From Scopulariopsis brevicaulis (Eukaryota; Ascomycota; Sordariomycetes; Microascales; Microascaceae), in the NCBI GenBank assembly GCA_017657125.1, contig JAGFNX010000246.1, positions 62,001 through 126,000 on the forward strand: DNA of 64,000 nucleotides, given 5' to 3'. The stretch's first letter is position 1. The number at the start of each line of letters is the position of its first letter. Made by a program: the position numbers and the translations under genes. Shown here in pieces: positions 22,001 to 33,313 of the stretch. The notes below the pieces were generated by a model. It was not told where the DNA came from and did not search any database. It saw nothing but the letters and a program-made list of their open reading frames with translations.

Positions 22001-22160
22001 TCTCCGGTTTTGCCCCCTTTTTGCAATTGAATGAGACTGTGGTACTAACCCTTTCCAGGCCCTCAGCAAGTACAGGGAGATGATCCCGCAGTTCGACGAC
22101 TTCATGGCACAGATGCACCCCGAGGACAGGCAGGCTCTTACGTCGACCTACACGGCTTAG
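19094..22160 (+). CDS. kap104: Transportin / importin beta-2 (Kap104 homolog), three exons
   Basis: Exons 19094-19198, 19305-21932 and 22059-22160 give 944 aa, as expected for Kap104/transportin-1. The whole chain is HEAT repeats. The N-terminal arch (LAYITSNPELPTGVDIAANSWGV...) binds Ran-GTP, and the C-terminal arch binds PY-NLS cargo. An acidic loop lies at about 335-405 (LDSDDESEED, then EEGEIEESDDDDDEN) and is followed by RWTLRKSSAAALDVFA; this is the H8 loop that releases cargo on Ran-GTP binding. The last exon encodes only the end helix (ALSKYREMIPQFDDFM...LTSTYTA); without it the frame stops two residues after the donor. The product carries hnRNP-type RNA-binding proteins into the nucleus. 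The short first exon (35 codons) is joined through a 106-nt intron. Confidence 0.96.
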
Positions 22161-23192
22161 TTCGGGACGTTTGAGATTCGGGACGAGGGGTGAGAAGCAT
22201 AAAAGGGAGGCACGAGGGAAGACTGGAAGCCATTACATCATGCATAAGAGGAGGATTTGAGGGCCAAGGGGCATAGCATGAGGAAGAGGAGGAATAAAAG
22301 CGGGTCGCATCTTTGGGGTTGGGGATATTCGATTCGGATAATGAGGGGATTTGAAAAGCCGCACGTTTGAGGGGACTGCGAAGGAGGACTTTGTGTGCGT
22401 TTGGGGTATACCGTAGATAGACTTTATCTTTTCTTTCTTTTCATATCTTGTCTTCTTTGCTTTTATCGTTGTTACGGCTCATGACAGGAGGGAGTGGAAA
22501 GGAAGGGAGAGAAGGGCAATGAGGGTGTTGCATGGTTTTACGACACGAGGCCTGGAGAATGGGGATATCCGAGATCAGAGACGGTCCTATGATGACATTT
22601 GTGAATGGGGGCGAGGTGGGGGAGACGGCATAGCGAGGCTCGCGGATCTTTGGCTAGGAGCGCCCGCGTGCGTTTTGCTCTTCGTAGATAGGTAGATAGA
22701 TTAACGTAGATGGGGGGACACTCCCCTACGTTTTGCGCATAGTTGGGTTTGAGAGAAGGGGGCAAGTGGAAGAAGGAAGGCATGGTTGGAAGAGAGAGGA
22801 TGGGGAATGGTGGGTAAAAGGGAGAGGGTGTCGGATGGAGCTGCCGGGGAGTTCTCGGCTCTGGGACGGACGTCATTCATGTTCAAGTGGGCACTCGGCG
22901 GACAAGCTCCCCGTCGGCGGATCTAGACCGAATCCCAAGGTTCCATCCCTTCTACTCGACAGACACGTCGTCCACGCCGACCCAACTCAATCTCCATCCA
23001 CGCGCGTCCCTCGTTTGAACACATTACATGCCGCCTCGAACCATTGGCCCATGGATGTTTAAAGGACAGGGGTAAGCGCCGGCCGCCGGGGAGACCGCAT
23101 GTCCAACCAATGGGGTCCCGCGTTTCGTTTCGGATGGCTCCCGGCGCCCGTGCGACGCTGCGGGGTGTGGAGCGGGGTTATGGAGGGGTTGG

Positions 23193-23426
23193 ATGGCTGA
23201 TGCTGAGTGCTGGTTGGGTGGTATTTCGGGGGTAATATCGCGGGCGCTTAGAGCTTGGCTCTCCATCTCTGGCGTCTCGGGAAGTATGCAAACAGATCTT
23301 GAGGCTCTTGGGATTGATTTTATTAGCGGACTTGGTAAGATTCTGGCGACTGTAATACACGGTTCTTCATGGTTTTGTGGGTTTATTACGGATTGCGGAC
23401 GGGATTGGAGGTGGATTTGGGAGTGA
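23193..23426 (+). other. Candidate small hydrophobic-protein gene or relic
   Basis: A 77-codon ATG-started frame encodes an alternating Ile/Gly/Ala-rich sequence (GGISGVISRALRAWLSI, DFISGLGKILATVIHG, WFCGFITDCG). It recalls the small multi-hydrophobic proteins common in Sordariomycetes, which carry a Cys pair and then a basic tail. A basic tail (SVRGRRRLPRQNVPG) exists just downstream in another frame, reached by a possible intron or a frameshift. It may be a short spliced gene, a decayed copy, or chance. Confidence 0.25.
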
Positions 23427-24100
23427 GTATGCTGCGTGTAAGTGTCGGCAGGTGAGTGTAAGAGGTCGTCGCCGGCTGCCACGACAGAACGTCCCCGGCG
23501 CGACAGCATCGGCGACGCAAGACCCAAACCTACTCATTCCCAAACGACACAGAAAACACAGACGAAGTAGCAGAAGATGCGTACCCACCCAAAGCCTTGG
23601 CCCCAGAACACAAGCGCTTCGGTGAGCAAATGCCTTCCGGGTATCAGTCAATGCCCAGCCCTCGACTCGCGCCTCCTACGCTGCGCGGGGAACGACATCC
23701 AATAACCCGTCCCTCTCCCCGCCTCCCGGCTACCCTTCCGAGGCGACTGGGGCGTTCTATTCTTGCGCTACACATCATACCGACACAGATCCTTAATCTA
23801 CCTGCCGTCCCGCCTGCGACCCTCTGTACGCGTGTTGCAAGCCGGGCGCCTACCCCTGTCCTTCCTTCGCGCCCCTGTCCCTGTCCTGCAGGTCTACGAA
23901 CCGGGAAGCCGAACACCCGCCTCCAAAAAAAAAAAAAGGGTGCCCCGATCTTGACCTGTCAGAATACCTGTACTGCCCGTCTTCTTGCCGCCAGCCACCC
24001 TCCAATCTGGACCGCTTCTCCTACCCCACTCGGGAGAGCTTGCCGCGGAGGCGTCCACCTTGTCTTCGTGCATGTTGCATGATGTATGTCGTGTAAGTGG

Positions 24101-24108
24101 TATAATAA
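24101..24108 (+). promoter_or_regulatory. TATA-like element for the DUF3455 gene
   Basis: TATAATAA lies about 340 bp upstream of the ATG and is followed by a long T/C-rich tract (24160-24330), a usual fungal core-promoter and leader arrangement. Confidence 0.4.
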
Positions 24109-24449
24109 CCGAGACCCCGTCGATCCCATCCCCCGCGAGAATGGAAACATTTCTCGAGATATCTACCTCTTTCTCGTCTCGTCTTACAAGTCGAGTTTCC
24201 TTTTCTTTCCTTTGGGTTGTTTCTTATCTCTTATTTCCTATATCTGTCAAGTCTCTTTTCTTTGTCCTTTCTTCTTTTCTCTCTCATTGGTTTTGGGTCT
24301 GTTGGTCGGATCCATTTTGTTCCTTTTCACGACCGAGCTTCGTTCCTGGCGAAGCTACCCATTGTTCGTCGACGATCCTCACGCTCCTGAGCGAATCTCA
24401 CCTCATCCCCCATCTACCATTCAAACCGCCCACAACCACAACCGCAACA

Positions 24450-25559
24450 ATGCGCCTTTCCCTCGTCTCCCTCCTCCCCCTCGCCCTCGCGGCCCCGACC
24501 TACCCCTCCCTCGACCTCTCCGCCGCAAACGCCCAGGACGGCGTCGACGCCCTCTCCGACTACTTCAACCTCCTCGCCGAAAAGACGCGGCGGTACAAGG
24601 CGCTGGACGCCGCGCCGGCTTGTGAGCTTTCGCGGGCTGTCCTCCCTGCCGGTATGTGCCCCCGGCCCCCGCCGCCGCCCATAATATTTCATAAAGAAAA
24701 CAAAAACGAAGAGACTAACACCCTCAAGCCCCCGACCCCCTCCCTTCCCCCGCGGAGGGCGCAACCGTCCTCCACGTCGCGCTAGGCCGCGGCACCCAAA
24801 ACTACACCTGCGCCAACGAGACCACCTCCCCCGCCGCGTCCGGCGCCGTCGCGACCCTCTTCGACATAACCTGCCTCTCAGCCACGCAGCCGTCCCTCCT
24901 CCCCATCCTCTCCCGCCTCTCAATCTCCTACAACCCCACCCCGCACCCGTTCACCATTTCCCCTTCCGCGGGGAACGCGGGCTTCGGAGACGGTCTGGTG
25001 CCTGAGCTGGGGGCCACGGCACTTGCCGTCTCGGGGGTTCACTACTTCACCCCCGAGGGAGTTCCCTTCTTCGACCTCGAGAGGGCGGGCGTGGGACACG
25101 TCGCCGTCGGGAAGAACGCGTCGACAGAGGCGCCGGGGGACGCAGGTGTTGGGCCGGAGGGCGAGAAGGCCGTTGGTTGGCTGAGGCTTGTGGCCGGGGA
25201 GGACGCGGATGCGAGCGGGGGGTTGGAGGAGGTGTTTAGGGTCGATACGGTGGGGGGAAGCCCGCCGGAGTCGTGTGAGGGAATGCCGGAGACGTTTGAG
25301 GTGGAGTATTCCGCGCAGTAAGTGCCTCTCCTCCTCGTTTTGTCTTGCCTCTTAGTTCCTTTGGATTTTGTCTCCGTCTTTTCCCGCTACCCCTTTTATT
25401 GTTTCCCTTCACAATACTCTCCTTGCCCCCTCCACACTTCACTCTTCCTTCTGTCTCTGCTCTTACTCCTATACACTGCAACTGCTGCCCTACCTTCCAC
25501 ACCAGACCAGAGAGCTAACACGCTAGTTTAGATACTGGTTCATGGGCAGGAACGAGTAA
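24450..25559 (+). CDS. Secreted DUF3455 protein, three exons
   Basis: Exons 24450-24651, 24729-25317 and 25532-25559 give 272 aa. The start is chosen at the signal peptide MRLSLVSLLPLALAAP (context CAACAATG); the frame is open upstream and contains an in-frame ATG at 24141. The DUF3455 core is visible: ATVLHVALGRGTQNYTC, VATLFDITCL, then the PEGVPFFDL region, VGWLRLVA and VFRVDTVGGSPP, with a C-terminal FEVEYSAQYWFMGR. The last residues come from a 28-nt exon after a 214-nt intron; joining CA to A restores Gln and the YWF motif that ends family members. Proteins of this family are often mislabelled malate dehydrogenase, and their function is unknown. It is probably extracellular or wall-associated, with N-glycosylation sequons such as NYT. 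Convergent with the large gene downstream. Confidence 0.88.
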
Positions 25560-26286
25560 CAAACAGGACGGATCTAAACGGCGTTTGGTTTCCTTTTCCC
25601 CTGAGGCATCTCATGTATTCCTATACGTCATGTACTTTATAACCTCGGGTCTATTATTTTGGCAAAGTGCGACTTAATGTAACTGAGCGTTTTACACCTT
25701 TCCTTCACCCCTTGAGCTCGTCACGTATGTCCTCGTGCCTCTGAACGTCTCCCGGTGATATTCTCAGACTGGCGGAGGTTTTATACCTGGTCATGTAGTC
25801 CAGGGCAGTTCTGGAGTGTGCTGCACTCGTTTGGCCAACTCCACAACCTCGTGTAAGTCCAACCACGAATCAGTCACATAACTAATCTGGGCTCCCACGG
25901 ACAAGACATCACACATGAACCAGACTACAATCCCAGAAAACAGAGACATCAAGCATAAAGGCATCATACAAGCATTAACCTACTACTCCACATCCCTCTA
26001 ATCCCAAATACACAAGCCCAGTAAACACGACTAACCCCCCTCGCTATGCATGTACTATCCCATCCCATAACTGACCTCCCTCAAAACAATATACCCTATA
26101 AATAAACAAACCAGAAACAGACTCGGGAAAGAAAAGCTGGGTATCGTGTCCTAATATGCCCGTACAAAGAAAAAATCCGGCTGAAATGATCGCGCCCCCT
26201 CCAAAAATGAGAACAATGCTCCTTCCTCTCCCTCTCCCCCTTCCGCTCCCCCAATCGCCAACAAAACTTTCCACTCACCCCAAACC
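25560..26286. other. Convergent 3' intergenic region
   Basis: AT-richer than the neighbours, with several AATAAA-like stretches (for example near 26098). It fits the 3' ends of two convergent genes. No coding signal. Confidence 0.6.
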
Positions 26287-29200
26287 CTACGCCCTCACAA
26301 CCTCCTCGTGCAGCAGCGCCAAGAGCCACCCAGCATTCCCCACCCCCCCAACCTGGAAGCACCACTTCTTCACGCTCCCCCCCGGCGAGCTCGTCTGCGG
26401 AATCGCCCCCGCCCTCCCGTACTCATCCCTCATCTCCTCCCACACCGAGCACACGATCCCCCTAGTTCCCATACTCCCAAAGCACCCGCTCCCCAGCACC
26501 GCATCAAGAATCACCCTCGGCGGTTCGCTGTCCTTCTTCTTCGGTACCGTGCTGACCGTAATCCTCTTCTCGAGCCCGTGGTCCGCCCTCAGCTCCTGTC
26601 TCCACCCCTCCGGCGGGCGCCGCACCTGCAGCCGGCAGTTCCCGTAGTCCTCCCACTTACTCGGGCTGACAAGCAGATGCAGCCTAATCGGCACGTTGTC
26701 GGGGCTAATGGGGCCCCCGCGCGAGCCCTCGCCGATGCTCAGCGACGGGCTCCGCGGCATGCTCCCCTCCGCCGAGGAGCCCGACGTGTAGAAGCTGAAG
26801 CTCCCTGCCCTGCTTCCCTGCTTCTCGACCGACGACCGCCCAATGTTGAACGTCATGTTTGCGCCCGCCGCCAGCCTCCTCAGGAAACTCGACGCGGACG
26901 CGGACGACGGCGTCGTGCTCGCGTCCTCCGTTGACCTAGCGGGCGCCCTCGCCGACGCCCTGTAGCTGTTCTTCCGCCCGAACCAGCTACGCTTTCGACT
27001 ACTCCCGCTCCCCTCATCCCCCTCCGCGGGGGCCCTCCGCTCCCCAAACGACCTAAACCGCGCCTCGTTCTCGAGCCGTATGTACTTCTCATTCTTCAAC
27101 CTCGCGTCATGAACCGCCCCGTACAGGCCAACGCACTCCTCCTGCGTGCTGCTCCTGAACCGGAACGTCCCGCCGCCCATCGACTGCAGCTTACTATGCT
27201 CCATCAGCGCGGTGCGCACCTCAAAGTCGACGGCGTTGCTCTTGCGGATGAGCACCAGCGGCGTCAGGTCCAGCGCCACGAGCGGCGGGTCGCTATCCGC
27301 GGCCTTCATCGTAAAGACCTCCATCTTGCCCGCCGAGACGGCGACAGCGCAGGGCTCCTTGGACAGGTCCTTCCACGTGCCCCTTTTGTCGGACCAGTGC
27401 GACACGGAGCAGACGAACGTGAGCGTGGGCTGGGATGTGCCCAGCGTCTTGGCGCCCACCCCGACTTGAGATGCCGAGTTCGAGGGGGTGATGCTGTTCT
27501 CCGAGACGGCCGATTGGGCGACGTCAGGGACTGTCGGTGGAGGCGGTGGAGCCCTGTCTGGAGCAGCCGCCCGCGTCTCTTCCTCCTCCCGCTCCTCCTC
27601 CTCCTCCTCCTCCTCGTCTTCCTCCTTTATGATGCTGAAGCCGATCTCTGTGTCCGGAATATCGATGCTATCGATCTCGTCGCTGTCAGACTCGTCTCCC
27701 GACTCCGTCTCAGTCTCCGACCCCGAGTCGCCCGTAAACTCGGAGTCAGACCCCTCAGAAGGCAGGTACTCGTGCTTGAGGGGTGATGACCCCCGGCGCT
27801 TCACCCGAGTATCCGTGGGCGGCAGGAGCAGAGGTGCCTTCTTCTTCGACGGTAATGAGCGGTGGACCGGCGGGGGAGGCGCGCCGTCTTCCCTGTAAGG
27901 CTTCGTATTGGGGGCGCTCGGTTCTGCCTCGACGATCTCGATCTGGGGCACGTCGGGCTGGGATAGTTCGCTGCCTGATGGCTCGGAGTCATATTGCTCG
28001 TCGGTAGTCTCCTTCTCCTTTGGTATAGGCGACTGGCCCCGGCTTCGAGGGCGGTATCGACTTGGCAGGGACGTCGCCGGGGATGCAGGGGGTGATGGAG
28101 GCGCTCTATCGGGCGAGGGCACGCCGCCCACGACAGATCTCTCCCCAACCGGCACGTCGTCCAATCGCCGCGGAGACTCGGGCTCTGGAGTTGCAGCTTT
28201 CATATCCGTCGCAAGCGGTGGCACGGGATCTGTCCCGAGTATGTCGAGCCAGTCGCCGACCTGAAGCTCATCGTCCGTCGACAGCCAGATGAGCTCGCGC
28301 CACTGTCTCCCGTTGTGAGTACCGCGCACCATCACCACCACTTCATGCGGCGTATCCCCCCGGCGGGCGGAGAGCAAGGCCAGGGGCATCGGTGGGAAGA
28401 GAAGCCACGTCCGTCGCGAGTCCCCGGTCTGGCGAATGAGGAGGTCTCCGGGGTGGCTCGGGTCGCTGGTTTTGTCGCGGTGCACCAGCTCGACTTGGCA
28501 CTCCATGCGCTGGCCATTCGAATGAGAGACGGACAGGGTAAAGTAGTCCTTGGCATTGACCTGCAGGTTCGGGTCGATTCTGATGTAGTCGAGCGGGGCG
28601 AGAGTGCGCAGGTCGCGGGTCCTAGTTGTATCTGTATTTGCTGCGTCCTCGTCCGTGGCGCGCGCACGTTCTTCCCTGTGCCTCCTGCGAGCGTGATCTT
28701 GAAGTGCCTCAAACGAATGAACCAGGGACTTGGTTGAATCCATGCCCAAAATTGCATGGGCGCCCTAGCAAGGTCAGTCGATAAGTTCACGGGGTGATCG
28801 CAGCCCAAAGGCCTCATATGAAGCAATTCTCACCTTGATGAAGCTGGTCATCATCCTGACCCGATAAATCGGCCGCTTCAGCAAATGAGCAACGTCGACG
28901 CGCTCGCCGTCCTCATTCACAATGTCGCCGTCGGCGTTCCGCGGAAGGGCGTTGAGCAGCGAGTCGTTGTCATCGGCGACGTCCTCGAAAGGCGCGAGGT
29001 TCACGACGAGGTTCTCAAAGCCCATCCGCCAGGCGTCAAGGTAGCCGCTATAAATGGAGACCACGCCTTGCAGCCAGCCCACGAGGCCGTGTACATCATC
29101 CAGCGGGGCCTTCCTGTGCGCGTTTCTCAGTTTCTCTAAGGAGATCCCCATGCCCACCACCGCCTTGGACATGGCATCCACCTTTTTGCCCGGCGAGTTC

Positions 29201-32200
29201 GTCCCAAAAACGGACAATACGTCCGCTGATTCACTGACGGCGTGGTTCAATAGGACCGGGATCACCCCGTCCACCAGCGTCTTCAGCTCCCTGCTGTACA
29301 GGTTCTCGTCGTCGTCGAACTCCTGCATCAGATCGTCAATCGTGACGGAGTGCTGCTTGCTCTTGCTGCGGGTCCGCCTGACGCTTGCGCGGGACCTGGA
29401 GCTCCGCACGCTATAGGGCACACTTGCATTAGTCGGTGCAGAAAGCACCGACACCAGGTCCGAATGCCTCGTTAGTCTCCGCTTCAACCCCGATCCCGAC
29501 TTCCGGCTGGACCGCCTCGACAACTCCGACTCCCGAGTAGGGGCTGTCGTCTGTGTCACGGTCGTCTCGGAAATGTCGGAAAGCGTCGACAATGTATCGC
29601 CGTACGAACTATTCGATTCCTCGGAGACAATAGTGGAAAGTTCGTGCACTCCATTCGTTGGCGGCCGCCTCCTTAGCTCGGGCAGCGAGGACGTGGTGAA
29701 CGAAGACTCGGTCCAGTCATCGTCAAAGTCCCGGCTGTCATACGAATCCGGGGTATGTGAGCGCTGGTGAGATCCCGATCCCCACGACCGCCGGGACGGA
29801 TACCTGTCGTCGTAATATTCTTCCTCCGGCGGGTCCGCCTCGTACGTCCTCTCTTCCCGGCTTTCATAGCTCGTCTGGTTGAATATTTGGTTTGCAGATT
29901 GGCCCTTAAAGGCATCCTTAAAGGCGTCTCGGAAGGACTTCCCGGCACCAGTCTTCACCGGGGATGCGCTGGCCCTCTTAGCCCCCTTGCGCTTCAACCC
30001 AGCTGACGGGGGTGATTTCTTCTGTGGCTCAGGCGAACGCTCCACCTCCTCCTTCACGACCTTGTGTTCCTCTCTCGAGGCCTTGGGGGTAAGGTCCTCT
30101 CCACTGCTCTCCGGTGACGGGGGGCTCTTTTGCCGCGGCGTTGTTTTCGGCATCGTCTCTCTGTCCGCCTTTTTCGGCGTCGTCTCTCGGTCCACCCTCT
30201 TCGGCGTCGTCTCTCTGTCCACCCTCTTCGGCGTCGTCTCTCTGTCCACCCTCTTCGGCGTCGTCTCTCTGTCCGGCTGCCTTGCCTCGTCCTCCTCGGC
30301 CCACTTCTTCTCAACAGACTTGCGCGTCTGCGCGGGATTCGGCGCTGGCTCCGACGGCGCGTCTACAAAGGGGTCCACCGTCTGCGTGAGCCAGTTCTCG
30401 ATGCTCGGGGGGTTGTTTGCGGCGGCCTTGGGCGGATCGTGGATCATCTTCCTCCCCTCGCTCACAACCCTCTTCAGGACCTTTGCAGCACTGAAGCTGC
30501 CATTCCGCTGCGGCCTCTGCTTCGTCGAGCTGTTGTGAGCATCGGCGCCGAGGGGGAGGTCCACTTCGCTGAACGCAGACTTGCCGAAGGGGATCTCGGC
30601 CAGGGAGGCCCCTTCCGTGGGCTCATCGGGCTCACGGGAAGTTTCCAGCGACGTCCCGCCGGGTGATCTCGCCCCCCTCATCGTAAATCGAGAATCGTCC
30701 TCCGTCATCCCGCTCGCTTCTGTCGATTCCGTAATGTCAGTCGTCTCGGTGGTTTGGGTGGTGGCGGTGATTTCGGTGGGTGCAGAGGCCCTCGACCTAT
30801 GGCCCAGCTTAGGTTTGGACTTTGACGTCCCCCGGCGTGTCGGCGTGCCGGGTTCGTGAGTCGGCTCGTCAGATTCTCCGCCTCCGTCTTTGTCGTAAAC
30901 AAAGTCATACGGAGACGCGTCGTGGAAAGACAATGAGGCGGCGCTCGGCGCAGGACGCGAAGGCTTCCGTGGCTTCTTGTGGCTACATTTGCGGCTTGAC
31001 TCCTTTTCGGCCGCGGGCGCAGACTTTGGCCGTATCCTTATGCCGTCGTCGTGGGGGTCCGTCATATCAGAGGGAACAACGGGGGGCTCCTTGTCCGCAT
31101 CCACTGTCTTTTCCTTCTTCTTCCTCTCCTCCTCTTTTATGGGAGCCACCCTGATACCGTCGTCGTCCACGTCCGTCTCCGACCTGGCCGATTTCTTCGG
31201 TCTTGAACTCGACATAGACGACGATTCGTGTGAGTAGGTCGGGGCGCTATCGTTGTAGATCAGCGAGTCGACGTCTTCGTCGAAATCGCCCGACTTGCTC
31301 GCTCTAGCCATCTGCCGGACCCCACCGGGACCATCCTCGGGCGGCATGTTCTCGATCTCTTTCGCCCACGCCTGGACCTTGTGAGATGCCGGCGGGGTCC
31401 AGGAGGTCTTTTGCACAAAGTTCTTTGGTAGGGGCATCGGATTCGGCTGGGACCTCCGCTTCGGGGTGGTAGACGGCCGAGGCGGGCTGGCCTTTTTCTT
31501 GTTCTTCTTGTCCATCCAGTGGTCGTCGCTAATAACCCTCTTCTTCGGCGGCGTCTTCCGTCGCGGTGTTATCGTCTGTGGTGTTTCCGCCGTCTCCGGC
31601 TGCGAGCCGCTGCTACCAGACAAACTGGTCGACTTCTGCGAGGGCTCCTTTGGCGCTGTCGCACTCCGCTTCCTCAACTTGATCCGAATCCGATCGTCCT
31701 CGGTGACACTCTTCTCGTCGTCTTTGAACGCAACGTCGCTCGGCTCGGTCGGAGGGCCTGCCGGATCGCCCTTGGCCATAGCAGCCGCGTTGGCCTTCTG
31801 CCAAGCCTTGACCCGGTCCTTTACACCGCCGGGCTGCTGGACGCGACGGACAGATGCCTGGTGCATCTCATGCCGGATCTCGGCCCTGACAGCATCGACA
31901 CTCGCCCTCCTCTGTCTCTGCGCCATCTGCCTCTGCGCCGCCAGGCGAGCGGGCGAGGGCCGTCCCCGGAGGAAGTCGACCAGCAGCGTCGGAGGGGGCT
32001 GCTCCCCCGGCCTCGGGTTCGTTCGGTATCGCGCGGCAGCGGGGGCGCTCGTGGGGGTGGTCGTGCCCTCGGCGGACTTGGGCTTCGGGGTCGTCATATT
32101 CGGGGTTCGGCCGGACTCCTGGCCGGGGGCGGTCGCCGGCCGCGACGGCCCATCCGGATCGGTAGACGTCATTGTATGGGATCGGTGTTTGTGCCGGTGC

Positions 32201-32220
32201 TTGCATTTTCGGTCAGCCAT
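26287..32220 (-). CDS. Very large DH-like/PH-like protein (putative Rho-GEF-type scaffold), two exons
   Basis: Exons 32220-28834 and 28764-26287 join at a 69-nt intron (GTGAGA...CTGAC...CTAG) to give 1954 aa; splicing reads MTSFIKGAHAILGMD without a break. Residues 1 to about 960 are disordered, rich in Ser, Pro and charge, and include a 9-residue tandem repeat (about 649-692). From about 970 to 1150 is a helical segment opening YSRELKTLVDGVIPVLL and closing LLKRPIYRVRMMTSFIKG, which resembles the first and last helices of a Dbl-homology domain. It is followed at about 1185-1305 by a PH-like beta segment (ECQVELVHRD ... LIWLSTDDELQVGDWL). An acidic run of Glu is near 1510. A second PH-like region lies at about 1574-1687 (GTWKDLSKEP ... 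FRFRSSTQEECVGLYGAV), and a conserved C-terminal domain at about 1820-1954. I infer a cortical Rho-type regulator, possibly like S. pombe Mug79/Spo7, but the DH match is by eye. Divergent from WRS1. Confidence 0.75.
27594..27627 (+). repeat. Trinucleotide CTC/CTT tract encoding a Glu run
   Basis: A TCC/TCT/TCG microsatellite within the large gene's second exon encodes a run of mostly Glu on the minus strand. Likely length-variable between strains. Confidence 0.6.
30146..30274 (-). repeat. 27-bp coding tandem repeat, about 4.8 copies
   Basis: Units start at 30146, 30173, 30200, 30227 and 30254 (last one partial). On the minus strand each encodes the 9-mer DRETTPKRV, with variants at the 3' copies (KKA, MPK). 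The middle units are almost identical in DNA, so the expansion is recent. Each unit has a TP site next to basic residues, a possible proline-directed kinase site. Confidence 0.85.
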
Positions 32221-33313
32221 TGTGCCTGTGACTTGAGAATAACATGGGGTCACGGCTGGTCGTTGTTTGGGGGAATGCGCAGGTGCGCATGCATGAGAAA
32301 CAGCTCTGAGATACAGGATGGTGGGAAGCAACACTAGCAAAAGCCGGCACGGGAAGGTGCGACAGTTTTAGCACGAGGGTATGACGAACCGATTACGGTA
32401 GCTGCATTCTGGGAGTGAATGAGGGAGCAGGTGCGACAGACCGAAGCTGCTCGATAAAGCTGCTCGGCCTTTAAATGCAACAACAGGAAGGAGCGGTGAT
32501 GCCTCAAGCAAAGCAGAGAAGGAGGGATGCAAAGGTCGTCTGGTCTGACGCATTGGGAGGCAATAACAAGGGACAAAAAACGAGAGGCTATACGCTCAGA
32601 ACAGTATACTATACCATGCTAAAGAGTAATAAGACATGGCTGACGAAGGGAGGAATGCGACACAGGAGTGTCTCCGAGAAAGCGGTAGGAAAAGCCCGGA
32701 TCTGGTGTCTGTCATGAGCAACGCATCGAGCTGCATCAAGGACAAGCTATGGCTTCGTGACCAAGCCTCCTTCCATGTAAACAATCGGTTGGCCAATCAG
32801 GAACCCCACCATTGTCCGCAGCGCCGAGTCCACTCCGGAACCAGACGGGAGGTGGGGCACCAAGGGGAATCCAGTGTGGCTGTCCGTGACTTGGCGGCCA
32901 ATGGAGTACAAATTACCGGATACATGCATGCCGGGCGCCGGTATATCGGGGCCGCAACTGCTGCCAGTTGGGTCGTGTAACACAGGTCCGGAACCCCTGG
33001 GCTCCAGGGGCAACGGCGGATCACTTTAAGGTCGGTACGTACCAACGTCGCCGTGCCCCGCCATTCCTCGAGTGCCCCGCACTCAATTCTGTAACCTCGA
33101 AGTGTCTTGTAAAAGTGCGGCAGCGGATAATAGGTGTATTGACGATATTTTCGGGACACCTTGCCTGAATTGAGTCACTGGGAGAGCCTTCTTGCGGATA
33201 CCCAACCTCGTTCCTGCCCACTCGCCCGGCGTCGTACAGCTAGCTAAATCGTCGCCACCCTTAGTCCTCGCCCGGTTTTCATCGCTATCCTCGTCAAAGG
33301 TAGTACCGGCACA
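32221..33313. promoter_or_regulatory. Divergent promoter region between the DH/PH-like gene and WRS1
   Basis: Two CCAAT boxes occur at 32793-32797 and 32898-32902, both usable by the CCAAT-binding complex. A Gcn4/CPC1-type TGAGTCA lies at 33171-33177. No coding sequence is supported; frames such as 32636-32980 look random. Confidence 0.5.
33171..33177 (+). promoter_or_regulatory. Gcn4/CPC1 site TGAGTCA upstream of WRS1
   Basis: An exact general-control element lies 137 bp upstream of the tryptophanyl-tRNA synthetase ATG. In Neurospora and yeast, aminoacyl-tRNA synthetase genes are induced through this motif on amino-acid starvation. A 7-mer of this kind is expected several times in 64 kb by chance, so position is the main argument. 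Confidence 0.45.

Larger units (their letters stand above)
22161..24449. other. Intergenic region between transportin and the DUF3455 gene
   Basis: The first 350 bp or so is a purine-rich 3' region for transportin. An A13 tract is at 23925-23937. One small hydrophobic frame (23193-23426) is listed separately as a candidate. From 24101 on lie a TATA-like element and the T/C-rich leader of the DUF3455 gene. Confidence 0.55.

Noticed and set aside
21054..22118. 354-codon minus-strand open frame
   Set aside because: Antisense shadow of the transportin HEAT repeats.
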